This document shows, in pieces, positions 46,013-55,622 of a stretch of 64,000 nucleotides of DNA; position 1 is the stretch's first letter, and each line of letters begins with the position of its first letter. The translations under genes and the position numbers were made by a program. The notes under the pieces were generated by a model. It did no database searches, had not been told where the DNA came from, and was given only the letters and a program-made list of their open reading frames with translations. Source of the stretch: Nonlabens spongiae. Its GTDB lineage: Bacteria; Bacteroidota; Bacteroidia; Flavobacteriales; Flavobacteriaceae. Location: assembly GCF_002117125.1 (NCBI RefSeq), contig NZ_CP019344.1, positions 2,012,501 through 2,076,500 on the forward strand, written 5' to 3'.

Positions 46013-47353
46013 ATGAACTGGGAACAGTTGTTATCCCTGAAGAGATACGGCGATACAGAGCAGCGGCAACGAGCGCAACAAGATGAACTGAGACTGGGTT
46101 TTGAAGTGGACTATGATAGGGTGATTTTTTCTTCCTATTTCCGCAGTTTGCAGGACAAGACTCAAGTAATTCCTTTGAGTCAGACCGGATTTGTGCATAC
46201 CCGGCTCACTCACAGCCTTGAAGTAAGCGTTGTCGCCAGATCTCTGGGCCGCATGGCCGGACAGCAGTTGCTCAAAAAGTATCCACGACTGGTTGATCTG
46301 GGCTATAAGTTTCAGGATTTTGGTGCCATAACCGCCGCGGCTGCTCTCGCCCACGACATCGGTAATCCCCCATTTGGTCACAGTGGCGAGAAGGCGATAG
46401 GTAGTTATTTCTCCTCGGTTAGAGGGAGCTCTTTAATGAGTACGCTTTCGCGAAAGCAACAACAAGACCTGCTTACTTTTGAAGGAAATGCAAATGGCTA
46501 TCGCTTATTAAATCTCGATAGACCGGGCACTCCAGGTGGTCTGCGATTATCTTATGCGACGTTGGGAGCTTTTATGAAATACCCAAAGGAATCGCTACCT
46601 GTAAAGCCTACCAGACATATTTCACAAAAGAAATTTGGTTATTTCCAGGCCGAGAAAGATCATTTTGAAGGAGTAGCTCGAGAGTTGGGACTTACAAACA
46701 CTGCTAACGACGTCTACTCTTTCCATCGTCATCCACTTGCATTTCTCGTGGAGGCTGCAGATGATATTTGCTACACGATCATTGATTTTGAAGACGGTAT
46801 CAATCTGGGTTGGATCAGTGAGGACTATGCGCTGGAGCAACTCATCAATCTCGTGCGTGATAATATGCGCAGAGAAATCTACACCCAGCTCGACTCTACG
46901 GCAGAACGTCTTTCCTACCTGCGATCCCTCGCTATCAATACTTTGATTAAAGATTGTGTGGAGCTCTTCATGAAAAATGAAGATGCGATCCTGAAAGGAA
47001 GTTTTGATAAAGCTTTGATGGACGTCTCCCGATTCAAACCTCAAGTAGACGATATTCTGGGCATAACGATCGATAAAGTGTATCGCTCTCATGAAGTCAT
47101 GAATAAGGAAATAGGCGGTTATAAGGTCATTCAAGACATATTACATGTAATAGTACATGCGAGTCTAAATAATTTAGAAGCAAATGCTACTGCTTATGAC
47201 AAACTGATTTTGAGGTCTTGTAATGAGCTCCATCTTATAAGCGACTCTATCTACGGCAGGCTGCTGGAGTGTTGTTGCTATGTAGCCTCACTCACTGATA
47301 GCAAATCACTTAAGTTGTTTGAAATCATAAATGGGCACGTGCCCAACAGCTAA
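46013..47353 (+). CDS. dgt: Deoxyguanosinetriphosphate triphosphohydrolase (dGTPase)
   Basis: The 446-aa HD-domain enzyme cleaves dGTP (or other dNTPs) to the nucleoside and triphosphate. It has FRSLQDKTQVIPL, HTRLTHSLEV (His67 metal ligand) and AHDIGNPPFGHSGE (His114-Asp115). The remaining Asp lies in VEAADDICYT. A genome palindrome at 46444 is read LSRK and falls within the insert after GHSGE. It is divergent from the lipoprotein-receptor operon. Confidence 0.94.
   Translation: MNWEQLLSLKRYGDTEQRQRAQQDELRLGFEVDYDRVIFSSYFRSLQDKTQVIPLSQTGFVHTRLTHSLEVSVVARSLGRMAGQQLLKKYPRLVDLGYKFQDFGAITAAAALAHDIGNPPFGHSGEKAIGSYFSSVRGSSLMSTLSRKQQQDLLTFEGNANGYRLLNLDRPGTPGGLRLSYATLGAFMKYPKESLPVKPTRHISQKKFGYFQAEKDHFEGVARELGLTNTANDVYSFHRHPLAFLVEAADDICYTIIDFEDGINLGWISEDYALEQLINLVRDNMRREIYTQLDSTAERLSYLRSLAINTLIKDCVELFMKNEDAILKGSFDKALMDVSRFKPQVDDILGITIDKVYRSHEVMNKEIGGYKVIQDILHVIVHASLNNLEANATAYDKLILRSCNELHLISDSIYGRLLECCCYVASLTDSKSLKLFEIINGHVPNS
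46444..46457. repeat. 14-nt palindrome GCTTTCGCGAAAGC
   Basis: Perfect copy inside dgt, read as LSRK. Confidence 0.95.
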
Positions 47354-47387
47354 ATCGCCTATATTTAACCCTCGATAACTTGAAATC

Positions 47388-50210
47388 ATGAAAACCAAAC
47401 ACACGCTTTTATCTTTAACAATCATAGGGCTCATTGCCGGTGGAGTTTTCTTCTACCTCGACACAGGTTCACAAGAAAATGAAGTTGTAGACATGGATTC
47501 TAAGAGGGAAAAACACGCTGCATTTTTCAAAACTTCACCTTATGCAACGACTGTAGGAATGAGTCGAGAAGAGCGCAAGGCAAATGGACTCCCACCTAAT
47601 GCATATAATGAGCGTATGTGGGAACTTACCATGAATCCTGAATTGGGTTATCCTACACCTTATCTAGTGGAGCCTATTGATATCCTTGCTCCTAGTACCA
47701 ACAGTGTTCCTGGAAATGCTATCAGACCATGGCAAGAGCGAGGTCCTAACAATGTGGGAGGACGAACAAGAGTATTATTTTATGATCCTAATGACGTAGG
47801 AGCAAGTAATGGCGACGGTGTGGATTACAACCGTGTTTTTGCTGGGGGTGTAGGCGGTGGACTCTGGGTTAATGATGATATCACGGATGCAGGTGAGTCA
47901 TGGTCTTTAATTCCTGGAGTTGCGGCAAATCTCAATGTACAGTGTTATGCCATTGATCCCAATAATCCACAAGTTATGTACATAGGAACTGGAGAGCAGT
48001 ACACATCGGGTGCTGCTGTAGGTAATGGATTGTATAAAACCATAGATGGTGGTTCTACATGGAACGCCGTAAACCTTCCTATCTCAGGAGGAGGCACTAT
48101 CAACGGTGGTTCAATACTCTTCTCTTCTGGATTATTCTACATTAATGATATTCAAATATGGGATAATAACGGTTCTAGTGAACTATATGTGGGAGTAGGA
48201 GCTGCGAGGTATTTCTCACCTAATTTCAACATCTCAAATCCTGATGTCATCTTGAGCCTTCAAAATGCCGGTCTGTATAAAAGTTCTGATGCAGGAAGCA
48301 GCTGGAACCGGGTGGAAACACCATCGCTGAGATATAGTTTTTCTGGAGAAGATTTTTACGTGATTCCCAATGATTTTGAGATAGGCGCTGATAACACATT
48401 GTATTTTGGTACTGTGAGTGCTCCAGGTACCGGTCAGGGTGGCGGTAGGATCTACAGCACTACAGATGGTACCAACTGGACCCTAGAACGGGTGATAGGT
48501 GCTGCTAGCAGAGTTGAAATAGGAGCTTCCTCTACAAACTCAGATCTATTTTACGTTTTAACTGAGGCATCAGGTTCTCAAGGAGATGTTTATAAAACTA
48601 CAGATAAATTTAGCAGCTTACCTAGAATTACAGAACCTAATGATGCCGACTTAAGCATACCTGCGACTGACTTTACCAGAGGTCAAGCCTTTTATGATCT
48701 TGTTGTAGAAGTAGACCCTGCTGACGATCAAATTGTCTATGCTGGAGGAATCGATTTATTCCGTTCTACAAACGGAGGAAATTCTTGGACACAAATTTCA
48801 AAATGGTCTAATAATGCTAATTTAAATACGCTCAACGTACCTTTTATCCATGCAGACATTCATGCGCTAACGTTTCATCCCACAAACACTAATCAAGCCG
48901 TGGTGGGTAGTGACGGTGGTGTTTCTTGGGCTCAAGATCTAGCAATTGCTCAGAATAATCCTAACGTAATTAACAATAGAAATAATGGGTATAATGTGAC
49001 TCAATTTTATTACGGTTCTATTGCTCAAAGTACCAATGTTTCAGGATTGATAGGTGGCGCTCAAGACAATGGTACCCAAGCTGTGACTCTTCCAAATGCT
49101 GGTGAAAATGGGTTTGCGGCAATATCTGGTGGAGATGGTGGTCACGTTGAGATCGATAGCGACGATAATTATGTCATTCTAACCTTTCAGTTCAATAATC
49201 ACCAAAGATGGAGCTATCCAGGTTATAATTTCAGGTACTGTATCAATGGAGCCGGTGACTGTGGTGACAACTCAGATGGTGATTTTATCAATGTTGCAGA
49301 ACTAGATAAAAATACTGATTTCTTCTTCTCTAACTCAAGGTTGAACGGCTCTCAGAATGCAATTGAGGCTTGTGAATTACTTTCTAACAGCTCTAACTGC
49401 AATCTACTAACAAACGGTTTAATCAACGGTTCACGACCTACAGCTATGAAGGCTTCTCCATTTGCTACCGGAGGAAACACAACCCTTTTTGTAGGAACTG
49501 AAACCTCACGATTGATCAAGGTTGAAAATGCAAATACTACAAATCCTAACTGGACAAATATCTCAGGAATCAATTTCTTAGGTTCAGTTTCAGATATTGA
49601 GTTTGGAGATACGGAACAAGAGATTTTTGTCACCATGCATAATTATGGTGTTCAAAACATCTGGTACACGCAAGATGGAGGAACAACTTGGGTAGGCAAA
49701 GAAGGAAACCTACCTGATATTCCTGTAAAAAGTATTTTGAAAAATCCACTTTTACCTAACGAAGTAATGATAGGTACAGAAATGGGAATCTATGCTACAG
49801 GAAACTTTGATGCGGCAACTCCAAACTGGGTTCCACAAATCAATGGAATGACAAATGTCAAGGTTCTCGATCTAGATTTAAGAGCTTCAGATAATACTAT
49901 TCTTGCAACCACTCATGGTAGAGGTATGTTTACCGGCACCTTTGATACCTTGAGCCTTGATGAAGAAAATTTAAACGATCGCATCAACGTTTACCCGACT
50001 CTGGTTGAAAATGGAAGAATAACTGTAGAGCAAGACGTGAGTCAGCCTCTTCAAGCTCGCATTTTCAATTTGTCTGGGGCGAAGCTTTTGGAATCGACTA
50101 TTGGAGATTCCAGTTCTGAAATAGAGGTCTCAAATCTCAAGAGCGGTTATTACATTTTACATTTACTGGGGAATGGCGTAGATCGCTCTATAAAATTCAC
50201 GGTGCGCTAA
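47388..50210 (+). CDS. Type IX-secreted Asp-box (BNR/sortilin-like) repeat protein
   Basis: The 940-aa protein has an N-terminal hydrophobic signal (LLSLTIIGLIAGGVFFYL), a beta-propeller-like body with at least four Asp-box motifs (TIDGGSTWN, SSDAGSSWN, STNGGNSWT, TQDGGTTWV), and a C-terminal T9SS sorting domain (about residue 865 on: NVYPTLVENGRITVE, ARIFNLSGAKL, LKSGYYILHL). It should be exported by the type IX system and attached to or released from the surface. The Asp-box fold occurs in sialidases and sortilin-like proteins; no catalytic site can be read. The stop abuts that of dxs (convergent, no gap). Confidence 0.9.
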   Translation: MKTKHTLLSLTIIGLIAGGVFFYLDTGSQENEVVDMDSKREKHAAFFKTSPYATTVGMSREERKANGLPPNAYNERMWELTMNPELGYPTPYLVEPIDILAPSTNSVPGNAIRPWQERGPNNVGGRTRVLFYDPNDVGASNGDGVDYNRVFAGGVGGGLWVNDDITDAGESWSLIPGVAANLNVQCYAIDPNNPQVMYIGTGEQYTSGAAVGNGLYKTIDGGSTWNAVNLPISGGGTINGGSILFSSGLFYINDIQIWDNNGSSELYVGVGAARYFSPNFNISNPDVILSLQNAGLYKSSDAGSSWNRVETPSLRYSFSGEDFYVIPNDFEIGADNTLYFGTVSAPGTGQGGGRIYSTTDGTNWTLERVIGAASRVEIGASSTNSDLFYVLTEASGSQGDVYKTTDKFSSLPRITEPNDADLSIPATDFTRGQAFYDLVVEVDPADDQIVYAGGIDLFRSTNGGNSWTQISKWSNNANLNTLNVPFIHADIHALTFHPTNTNQAVVGSDGGVSWAQDLAIAQNNPNVINNRNNGYNVTQFYYGSIAQSTNVSGLIGGAQDNGTQAVTLPNAGENGFAAISGGDGGHVEIDSDDNYVILTFQFNNHQRWSYPGYNFRYCINGAGDCGDNSDGDFINVAELDKNTDFFFSNSRLNGSQNAIEACELLSNSSNCNLLTNGLINGSRPTAMKASPFATGGNTTLFVGTETSRLIKVENANTTNPNWTNISGINFLGSVSDIEFGDTEQEIFVTMHNYGVQNIWYTQDGGTTWVGKEGNLPDIPVKSILKNPLLPNEVMIGTEMGIYATGNFDAATPNWVPQINGMTNVKVLDLDLRASDNTILATTHGRGMFTGTFDTLSLDEENLNDRINVYPTLVENGRITVEQDVSQPLQARIFNLSGAKLLESTIGDSSSEIEVSNLKSGYYILHLLGNGVDRSIKFTVR

Positions 50211-51974
50211 TTAGATCAAGGATTTGATTTTTATAAGTAAGGATTCTCGATCAATACCCGCCATTTTGTGCAGGTCTGCTGTAGAGCCATGCTCTATAAA
50301 TTGATCAGGGATTCCTATTTTATGAATAGATCCTTGATAAGATAATTGAGAAGCAAGACCAAGTACCGTATCTCCCAATCCGCCGATCTCAGTACCATCT
50401 TCTATGGTTACTATATGATCGTGACTTGAAAAAATCTGTTTGAGAACCTTTACATCAAACGGTTTTAGGAATCGAGCATCAAGATGGGTTATAGAGAGCT
50501 TTTCAGATTCTATGAGATCTTGAACCATTGAACCGATTGTCCCAATAGAGATTAGGGCGACCTTTGATCCCTTTGATAAAAATCTAGATTCCCCTATTGG
50601 AATCTGCTGAAAAGGCATTTTCCAATCCAAAATATTACATCGACCTCTCGGGTAGCGCATGGCGATAGGCAAATCAAGTCCTTGCGATGCCGTAAACATT
50701 AAATTGCGTAGCTCAACTGCATCCATGGGTGCAGCAATAATCAAATCTGGAATCAGATTGAGATAAGCCAAGTCAAAAACTCCGTGGTGTGTAGCACCAT
50801 CTTTTCCTACCAGCCCAGCTCGATCCAAGCAAAAGATAACGGGTAATTTTTGTAAAGCCACATCGTGAATGACTTGATCATAAGCACGTTGTAGAAAAGT
50901 GGAATAAATGGTACAGAACGGCACTAATCCCTGAGTAACCATACCTGCGGCAAGCGTTACTGCGTGTTGCTCCGCAATACCCACATCAAATGCCCTATCA
51001 GGCATTGCCTCCATCATGATTTTCAAAGAACTTCCTGTAGGCATTGCTGGAGTAATACCTACAATCTTTTCATTAACCTTAGCCAACTCTAGGATGGTCT
51101 CCCCAAAAACCTCTTGATACTTAGGCGGTAGCTTGTCGCCATTTTTTGGAGGTAACTCTCCTGTTATCTTGTCAAAACGGCCGGGAGCATGATATTTAAC
51201 TTGATCCTGCTCTGCCTGTTGTAAACCTTTGCCCTTAGTCGTTCTTACATGGAGTAAACGCGGTCCTTTCAGGTTCTTTTGGCGTTCCAGTTCGTGGATA
51301 AGCTTGTCAAGATCATGACCATCAATAGGACCATAGTAGTCAAAGTTAAGAGCTTCAAAAAGGTTCTCTTGACCGGTTTCATTACCTGATTTTGTACGGG
51401 TCAAATATTGTTTCAAAGCCCCAACGCTCGGGTCGATACCTATAGCATTGTCATTAAGGACTACGAGTAGATCAGCGTTGCTCACTCCCGCGTGATTCAA
51501 TGCCTCAAAAGCCATCCCACTCGCAATACTGGCGTCGCCTATAACTGCAATATGTTTGCGAGAATCATTTTTAAGAGCGGTCGCCATCGCCATTCCTAGC
51601 GCCGCACTTATAGAAGTTGAACTGTGTCCTACTCCAAAGGTGTCATATACACTCTCTCTGCGTTTCGGGAAGCCGCTGATCCCACCCAGGTCGCGATTGG
51701 TATGAAAAACATTCTTTCTACCTGTGAGGATTTTGTGGCCATAAGCTTGATGTCCCACATCCCAAACTAGCAAATCTCTTGGAGTTTGGAAAACATAATG
51801 TAACGCAATCGTGAGTTCCACAACTCCTAAACTAGCGCCCAGATGTCCTTCTTTTTCTGAAATTATATCGATGATGAATCTACGTAGTTCAGGTGCAAGA
51901 TCTTTGAGTTCGCTTTCGCGAAAGCGTCTCAAATCTTCAGGAGTATCGATACGATCCAGCAATGGGTAAGCCAT
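50211..51974 (-). CDS. dxs: 1-deoxy-D-xylulose-5-phosphate synthase
   Basis: The protein (587 aa from the ATG at 51974; a TTG two codons earlier is less likely) condenses pyruvate with glyceraldehyde 3-phosphate for isoprenoids, thiamine and pyridoxal. It has GHLGASLGVVELTIALH, WDVGHQAYGHKILTGR, the thiamine-diphosphate motif VIGDASIASGMAFEALNHAG ending in VLNDN, and the C-terminal FDVGIAEQHAVTLAAGM. Length is slightly short but normal for the phylum. TACCTTTG at 51978-51985 (minus) lies 3 bp before the ATG, so a leaderless transcript is possible. A palindrome at 51912 is read FRES. Confidence 0.94.
   Translation of the reverse strand: MAYPLLDRIDTPEDLRRFRESELKDLAPELRRFIIDIISEKEGHLGASLGVVELTIALHYVFQTPRDLLVWDVGHQAYGHKILTGRKNVFHTNRDLGGISGFPKRRESVYDTFGVGHSSTSISAALGMAMATALKNDSRKHIAVIGDASIASGMAFEALNHAGVSNADLLVVLNDNAIGIDPSVGALKQYLTRTKSGNETGQENLFEALNFDYYGPIDGHDLDKLIHELERQKNLKGPRLLHVRTTKGKGLQQAEQDQVKYHAPGRFDKITGELPPKNGDKLPPKYQEVFGETILELAKVNEKIVGITPAMPTGSSLKIMMEAMPDRAFDVGIAEQHAVTLAAGMVTQGLVPFCTIYSTFLQRAYDQVIHDVALQKLPVIFCLDRAGLVGKDGATHHGVFDLAYLNLIPDLIIAAPMDAVELRNLMFTASQGLDLPIAMRYPRGRCNILDWKMPFQQIPIGESRFLSKGSKVALISIGTIGSMVQDLIESEKLSITHLDARFLKPFDVKVLKQIFSSHDHIVTIEDGTEIGGLGDTVLGLASQLSYQGSIHKIGIPDQFIEHGSTADLHKMAGIDRESLLIKIKSLI
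51912..51925. repeat. 14-nt palindrome GCTTTCGCGAAAGC
   Basis: Perfect copy inside dxs near its start, read as FRES. Confidence 0.95.
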
Positions 51975-52072
51975 GTTCAAAGGTACGATAGGGTTAAGAG
52001 TTGTTAAGCTTAATCATAAGACTACACTAATAAATTCGAATTGAAATATGTCGAAACTTATTTGCCTAAAAT

Positions 52073-52112
52073 ATTATAAAATAAGATCACTCAACTGATC
52101 TTATTTTGTAAT
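52073..52112. promoter_or_regulatory. Long inverted repeat upstream of the ATPase gene
   Basis: A perfect 12-bp stem AAAATAAGATCA/TGATCTTATTTT with a 6-nt loop (52078-52107) extends to about 17 bp with one G-T pair. It lies 21 bp before the ATG at 52134, in the region between divergent dxs and the ATPase gene. It could be an operator, a leader structure or an insertion scar. Confidence 0.6.
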
Positions 52113-52133
52113 ATTTGACTTTATAAGAGATTT

Positions 52134-53558
52134 ATGATTAAAAATGTTGCTAAAGATCAAGTTATCGATCGAATAAGGTTTGAGAATCCGTGGTGGATCG
52201 ATGGGCATATTGAATCTGACTATAATGAGATGCCTAGGCGTCTTTATTTTGATCTGTTTAAACCACTCGTTTATGAACGTGAGATAAGAAGGGCAGTTGT
52301 TTTAATGGGACCTCGACGAGTAGGAAAAACTGTCATGTTATTTCATATCGTTGAAGATTTGATTCAAAATGGGGTTGATCCAAGAAAAATAATCTTTATC
52401 ACTATTGAAAACCCGATCTATAACAACATACCCTTAGAACAACTTTTCAAAAATGCCAAAGAAGCTACCGGACTAGAAGATCAAAATGACTGGCATATAA
52501 TTTTTGATGAAATTCAGTATTGTAGAGATTGGGAAACCCACCTGAAAGTTTTAGTCGATAGTTATCGCAAAGACAAGTTTATCGTATCCGGTTCTGCTGC
52601 AGCGGCTTTAAAATTTGCTAGCATGGAAAGTGGTGCGGGCCGGTTCACAGATTTTCTTCTTCCCCCTTTGACTTTCAATGAATATATTCATTTAAAAGGT
52701 CTCGACCGTATAATTACAAAAACGCAACTTACTTGGAATGACCATGTCACAGATTTCTGTACAGCAGCAAATCTAGACGAACTAAACAAACATTTTATCG
52801 ACTATATAAACTTTGGAGGTTATCCAGAGGTTATTTTTTCAAATAAAATACAGTCCAATCCTGGTAGGTATATTCGTCAAGATATAGTTGATAAGGTTTT
52901 ATTACGAGATCTCCCAAGCTTATATGGTATCAAAGACACTCGAGAACTAAATTCTTTATTTACAACTATAGCCTATAATAGCGGTGGGGAGTTTTCATTA
53001 GAAACTCTTAGTAAGCAATCCCAAGTTCCCAAGAACACTCTCAAAAAATACATTGAATATCTGGAAGCGGCTTTTCTTATAAAACAATTAAAAAGAATTG
53101 ACCAAAGTGGAAAAAGGTTTAAAAGAGATAATTTTTTCAAAATTTACCTGACTAACCCCTCTTTGAGAAGTGCTTTGTTTTCACCCATGGTCGCGACTGA
53201 TGAAATGATGGGCAATATGGTTGAAACCTCCATTTTCGCACAATGGCTTCACCGCGAATGGTTTACACCGTGGTATGCAAGATGGTCTGGGGGTGAGGTT
53301 GATATGATAGGATTAAGTGAATCACACTTAAAGTCTCTATGGGCATTAGAAATCAAATGGTCCAATAGATATTATCAAAAACCACAAGAACTCAAGAGCT
53401 TATATAAATTTTGTAAGGAAAATAATCTAAATAATCCATTAGTAACCACTATTAATATTGAAGGAACCAAATCAATTAATGATCTCAATATTCAATATCT
53501 TCCTGCCGCTTCTTATGCTTATACTGTAGGCAAAAATACTCTTGACAAGAAAAAATAA
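52134..53558 (+). CDS. AAA ATPase with DUF4143 / PD-(D/E)XK-like C-terminus
   Basis: The 474-aa protein has Walker A GPRRVGKT (59-66), Walker B HIIFDEIQ (121-128), a sensor VSGSAA (151-156), a winged-helix-like middle and a DUF4143-type C-terminus. In the C-terminus, Glu364, Asp390 (GGEVD) and Glu406-x-Lys408 (ALEIKWS) look like an intact PD-(D/E)XK nuclease core. The role of such AAA_14/DUF4143 proteins is unclear; they spread horizontally and are sometimes linked with defence or toxin-antitoxin functions. The gene is more AT-rich than its neighbours by eye and separates dxs from tadA, consistent with an insertion. Confidence 0.85.
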   Translation: MIKNVAKDQVIDRIRFENPWWIDGHIESDYNEMPRRLYFDLFKPLVYEREIRRAVVLMGPRRVGKTVMLFHIVEDLIQNGVDPRKIIFITIENPIYNNIPLEQLFKNAKEATGLEDQNDWHIIFDEIQYCRDWETHLKVLVDSYRKDKFIVSGSAAAALKFASMESGAGRFTDFLLPPLTFNEYIHLKGLDRIITKTQLTWNDHVTDFCTAANLDELNKHFIDYINFGGYPEVIFSNKIQSNPGRYIRQDIVDKVLLRDLPSLYGIKDTRELNSLFTTIAYNSGGEFSLETLSKQSQVPKNTLKKYIEYLEAAFLIKQLKRIDQSGKRFKRDNFFKIYLTNPSLRSALFSPMVATDEMMGNMVETSIFAQWLHREWFTPWYARWSGGEVDMIGLSESHLKSLWALEIKWSNRYYQKPQELKSLYKFCKENNLNNPLVTTINIEGTKSINDLNIQYLPAASYAYTVGKNTLDKKK

Positions 53559-53564
53559 TCATTT

Positions 53565-54008
53565 ATGCAACTGGATCACGAGTATTTTATGAAACGCGCT
53601 CTTGTAGAGGCAGAAGGGGCGCTGGACCGGGAGGAAATTCCGGTAGGTGCTATCGTTGTGATGAATAATAAAATCATTGCCAAAGGTCACAACCTCACAG
53701 AAACTTTAACCGATGTTACCGCTCATGCCGAGATGCAATCAATCACCGCGGCTGCCAGCGCCTTAGGTGGTAAATATCTTAAAGACTGTACACTATACGT
53801 GACTTTAGAACCTTGCCAAATGTGCGCTGGCGCCTTGTACTGGTCACAGGTTTCTCAGCTGGTTTTTGGAGCAGCAGACGAGCATCGCGGTTATCGCAAA
53901 ATGGGTACGCAACTGCACCCTAAGACCAAGGTCGTTTCAGGAATATTGTCAGATGAATGTGCAGAACTTATGCATGCCTTTTTTTCGCGAAAGCGTAAAC
54001 AACATTAA
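53565..54008 (+). CDS. tadA: tRNA adenosine/nucleoside deaminase, TadA family
   Basis: The 147-aa zinc enzyme has the deaminase motif AHAEM (His54, Glu56) and LEPCQMCAGA (Cys84, Cys87). This is the core of TadA-type enzymes, which change A34 to inosine in tRNA-Arg; other nucleoside deaminases share it, so substrate is inferred. A near copy of the 14-nt palindrome (TTTTTCGCGAAAGC, two mismatches) at 53981 encodes the C-terminal FSRKRKQH. It starts 6 bp after the ATPase gene, but its co-transcription may be accidental. Confidence 0.9.
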   Translation: MQLDHEYFMKRALVEAEGALDREEIPVGAIVVMNNKIIAKGHNLTETLTDVTAHAEMQSITAAASALGGKYLKDCTLYVTLEPCQMCAGALYWSQVSQLVFGAADEHRGYRKMGTQLHPKTKVVSGILSDECAELMHAFFSRKRKQH

Positions 54009-54067
54009 TCTCTAAAACTATCATTTACAAATGTTTGTATATTTAGGGACTGATATTACTCCCTGCA

Positions 54068-54421
54068 ATGTCTAAAGCTAGAACCTGTCCAGAATGTGGT
54101 GATCCCGTAATGGGGAGATCTGATAAGCGTTTTTGTAGTGATTACTGCCGCAATGTGGCTAATAATCGCTTGAATAGAGATAGCAGCGCCTTGATGCGCA
54201 ACATAAATAATCGTTTGCGTAAAAATTACCGTATACTTTGCGAGATCAACCCTACTGACAAGACGAAAACCACTCGTAATACATTGCTCTCAAAAGGCTT
54301 TGACTTCAACTTTTTTACCAGTATCTACACCACCAAAAAAGGTACGCAATATCATTTTGTGTACGATCAGGGCTATCTCAATACGGATGAGGATTTCTTC
54401 TTGATCGTGAAAAGGAACTAA
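54068..54421 (+). CDS. Small Zn-ribbon protein of unknown function
   Basis: The 117-aa protein begins with a zinc ribbon: CPECGDPVMGRSDKRFCSDYC (CxxC...CxxxC), followed by basic and then globular sequence (KGFDFNFFTSIYTTKKG). Homologs occur next to tadA or histidine kinases in flavobacteria as far as I recall. Nucleic-acid binding is plausible from the basic helix NRLNRDSSALMRNINNRLRK, but no function is known. Confidence 0.75.
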   Translation: MSKARTCPECGDPVMGRSDKRFCSDYCRNVANNRLNRDSSALMRNINNRLRKNYRILCEINPTDKTKTTRNTLLSKGFDFNFFTSIYTTKKGTQYHFVYDQGYLNTDEDFFLIVKRN

Positions 54422-54467
54422 AAGGTAAATAGATACGTTTACCGTAAAAGAATCAGCTAGAGACTTA

Positions 54468-55622
54468 ATGAAATTTGCAGACAACAAAAGCTTGTGGCGC
54501 TGGGCAATCATACTGGGTGGGCTGGCTATTACCATGCTTATCCTCTGGAACACCTATATCTTCTTCAATAAACTCAAAGAGACCGAGCGGAAGAACGTAG
54601 AGGAGTTTGTTACAGCGCAAAAAGACATCATCAACAGTGGTATTGATGAAGATCAGAATTTGGGAGATCTTCCTTTAGAAGTCCTTGGGAATACCACCAA
54701 TGTTCCTATTATTCTAGTCAATAATGTGGGCGAAATTGAAACACGCAACATTCCTGATCACATCGCAAACGACTCTTTAAGAGTACAGGAATTGATCAAA
54801 GAATTTGCTTCAGAAAATGAGCCCATAGAATTCTCACTGGACGGAGAAGTTTTCACGACTACTTACCATGGTAACAGTTCTCTGATTACAAAACTGAAAT
54901 ATTACCCGCTGGCGCTGGTGCTTATTTTGTTTCTTTTTGGTGCAGTAATTTACTTCTTCTATCGATCCACAAAATCATCTGAACAAAACAAGCTCTGGGC
55001 AGGAATGGCTAAGGAAAGTGCGCATCAAATAGGCACACCTTTATCTTCTCTCGTGGGCTGGACGGTGATCTTAAGGGACAGCGATGTTGACCCCACCTAT
55101 GTGAATGAAATGGAAAAGGACATCAAACGCCTTCAAACCATAACCGATCGATTCAGTAAAATAGGGTCAACCCCTGATTTGATAAAAACTGATATTGTTG
55201 CTCAAACCCTTGAATCAACCGATTATATCTCCAGCCGGAGCTCTAAAATGGTCGAGTTCAACATAGACGTTCCCGACCAGCCCATCGAGGTGCATCTCAA
55301 CCCACAATTATATGCTTGGGTGATTGAAAATCTCATTAAAAACGGCATCGATGCCATGAAGGGAAAAGGACAGATCGACGTTTTCCTAAAAGCCGATGTA
55401 CACAATGTCTATTTACGTATTTCAGACACAGGTAAGGGAATCCCTAAAAAACTGTGGAAAGAAATTTTCAGACCAGGATTCACCACAAAAAAGCGTGGCT
55501 GGGGACTGGGCTTGTCACTGGCAAAACGCATCATTGAAGATTACCACAGCGGTAAAATACGCGTGCTAGAGAGCAAAAAAGACCAGGGAACCACTTTTGA
55601 GCTTATGATCAAAAAAGCTTAA
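54468..55622 (+). CDS. Membrane sensor histidine kinase
   Basis: The 384-aa protein has two membrane segments (about 11-30 and 145-165) enclosing a periplasmic sensing domain, then a HisKA segment with the phospho-accepting His186 (KESAHQIGTPLSSL), and a HATPase domain with N-box NLIKNGIDAM, G1 DTGKGIP and G2 GWGLGLSLA. No response regulator gene is adjacent. The TAA stop overlaps the TAA of the convergent lpxH-like gene through a shared TTAA. Confidence 0.92.
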   Translation: MKFADNKSLWRWAIILGGLAITMLILWNTYIFFNKLKETERKNVEEFVTAQKDIINSGIDEDQNLGDLPLEVLGNTTNVPIILVNNVGEIETRNIPDHIANDSLRVQELIKEFASENEPIEFSLDGEVFTTTYHGNSSLITKLKYYPLALVLILFLFGAVIYFFYRSTKSSEQNKLWAGMAKESAHQIGTPLSSLVGWTVILRDSDVDPTYVNEMEKDIKRLQTITDRFSKIGSTPDLIKTDIVAQTLESTDYISSRSSKMVEFNIDVPDQPIEVHLNPQLYAWVIENLIKNGIDAMKGKGQIDVFLKADVHNVYLRISDTGKGIPKKLWKEIFRPGFTTKKRGWGLGLSLAKRIIEDYHSGKIRVLESKKDQGTTFELMIKKA

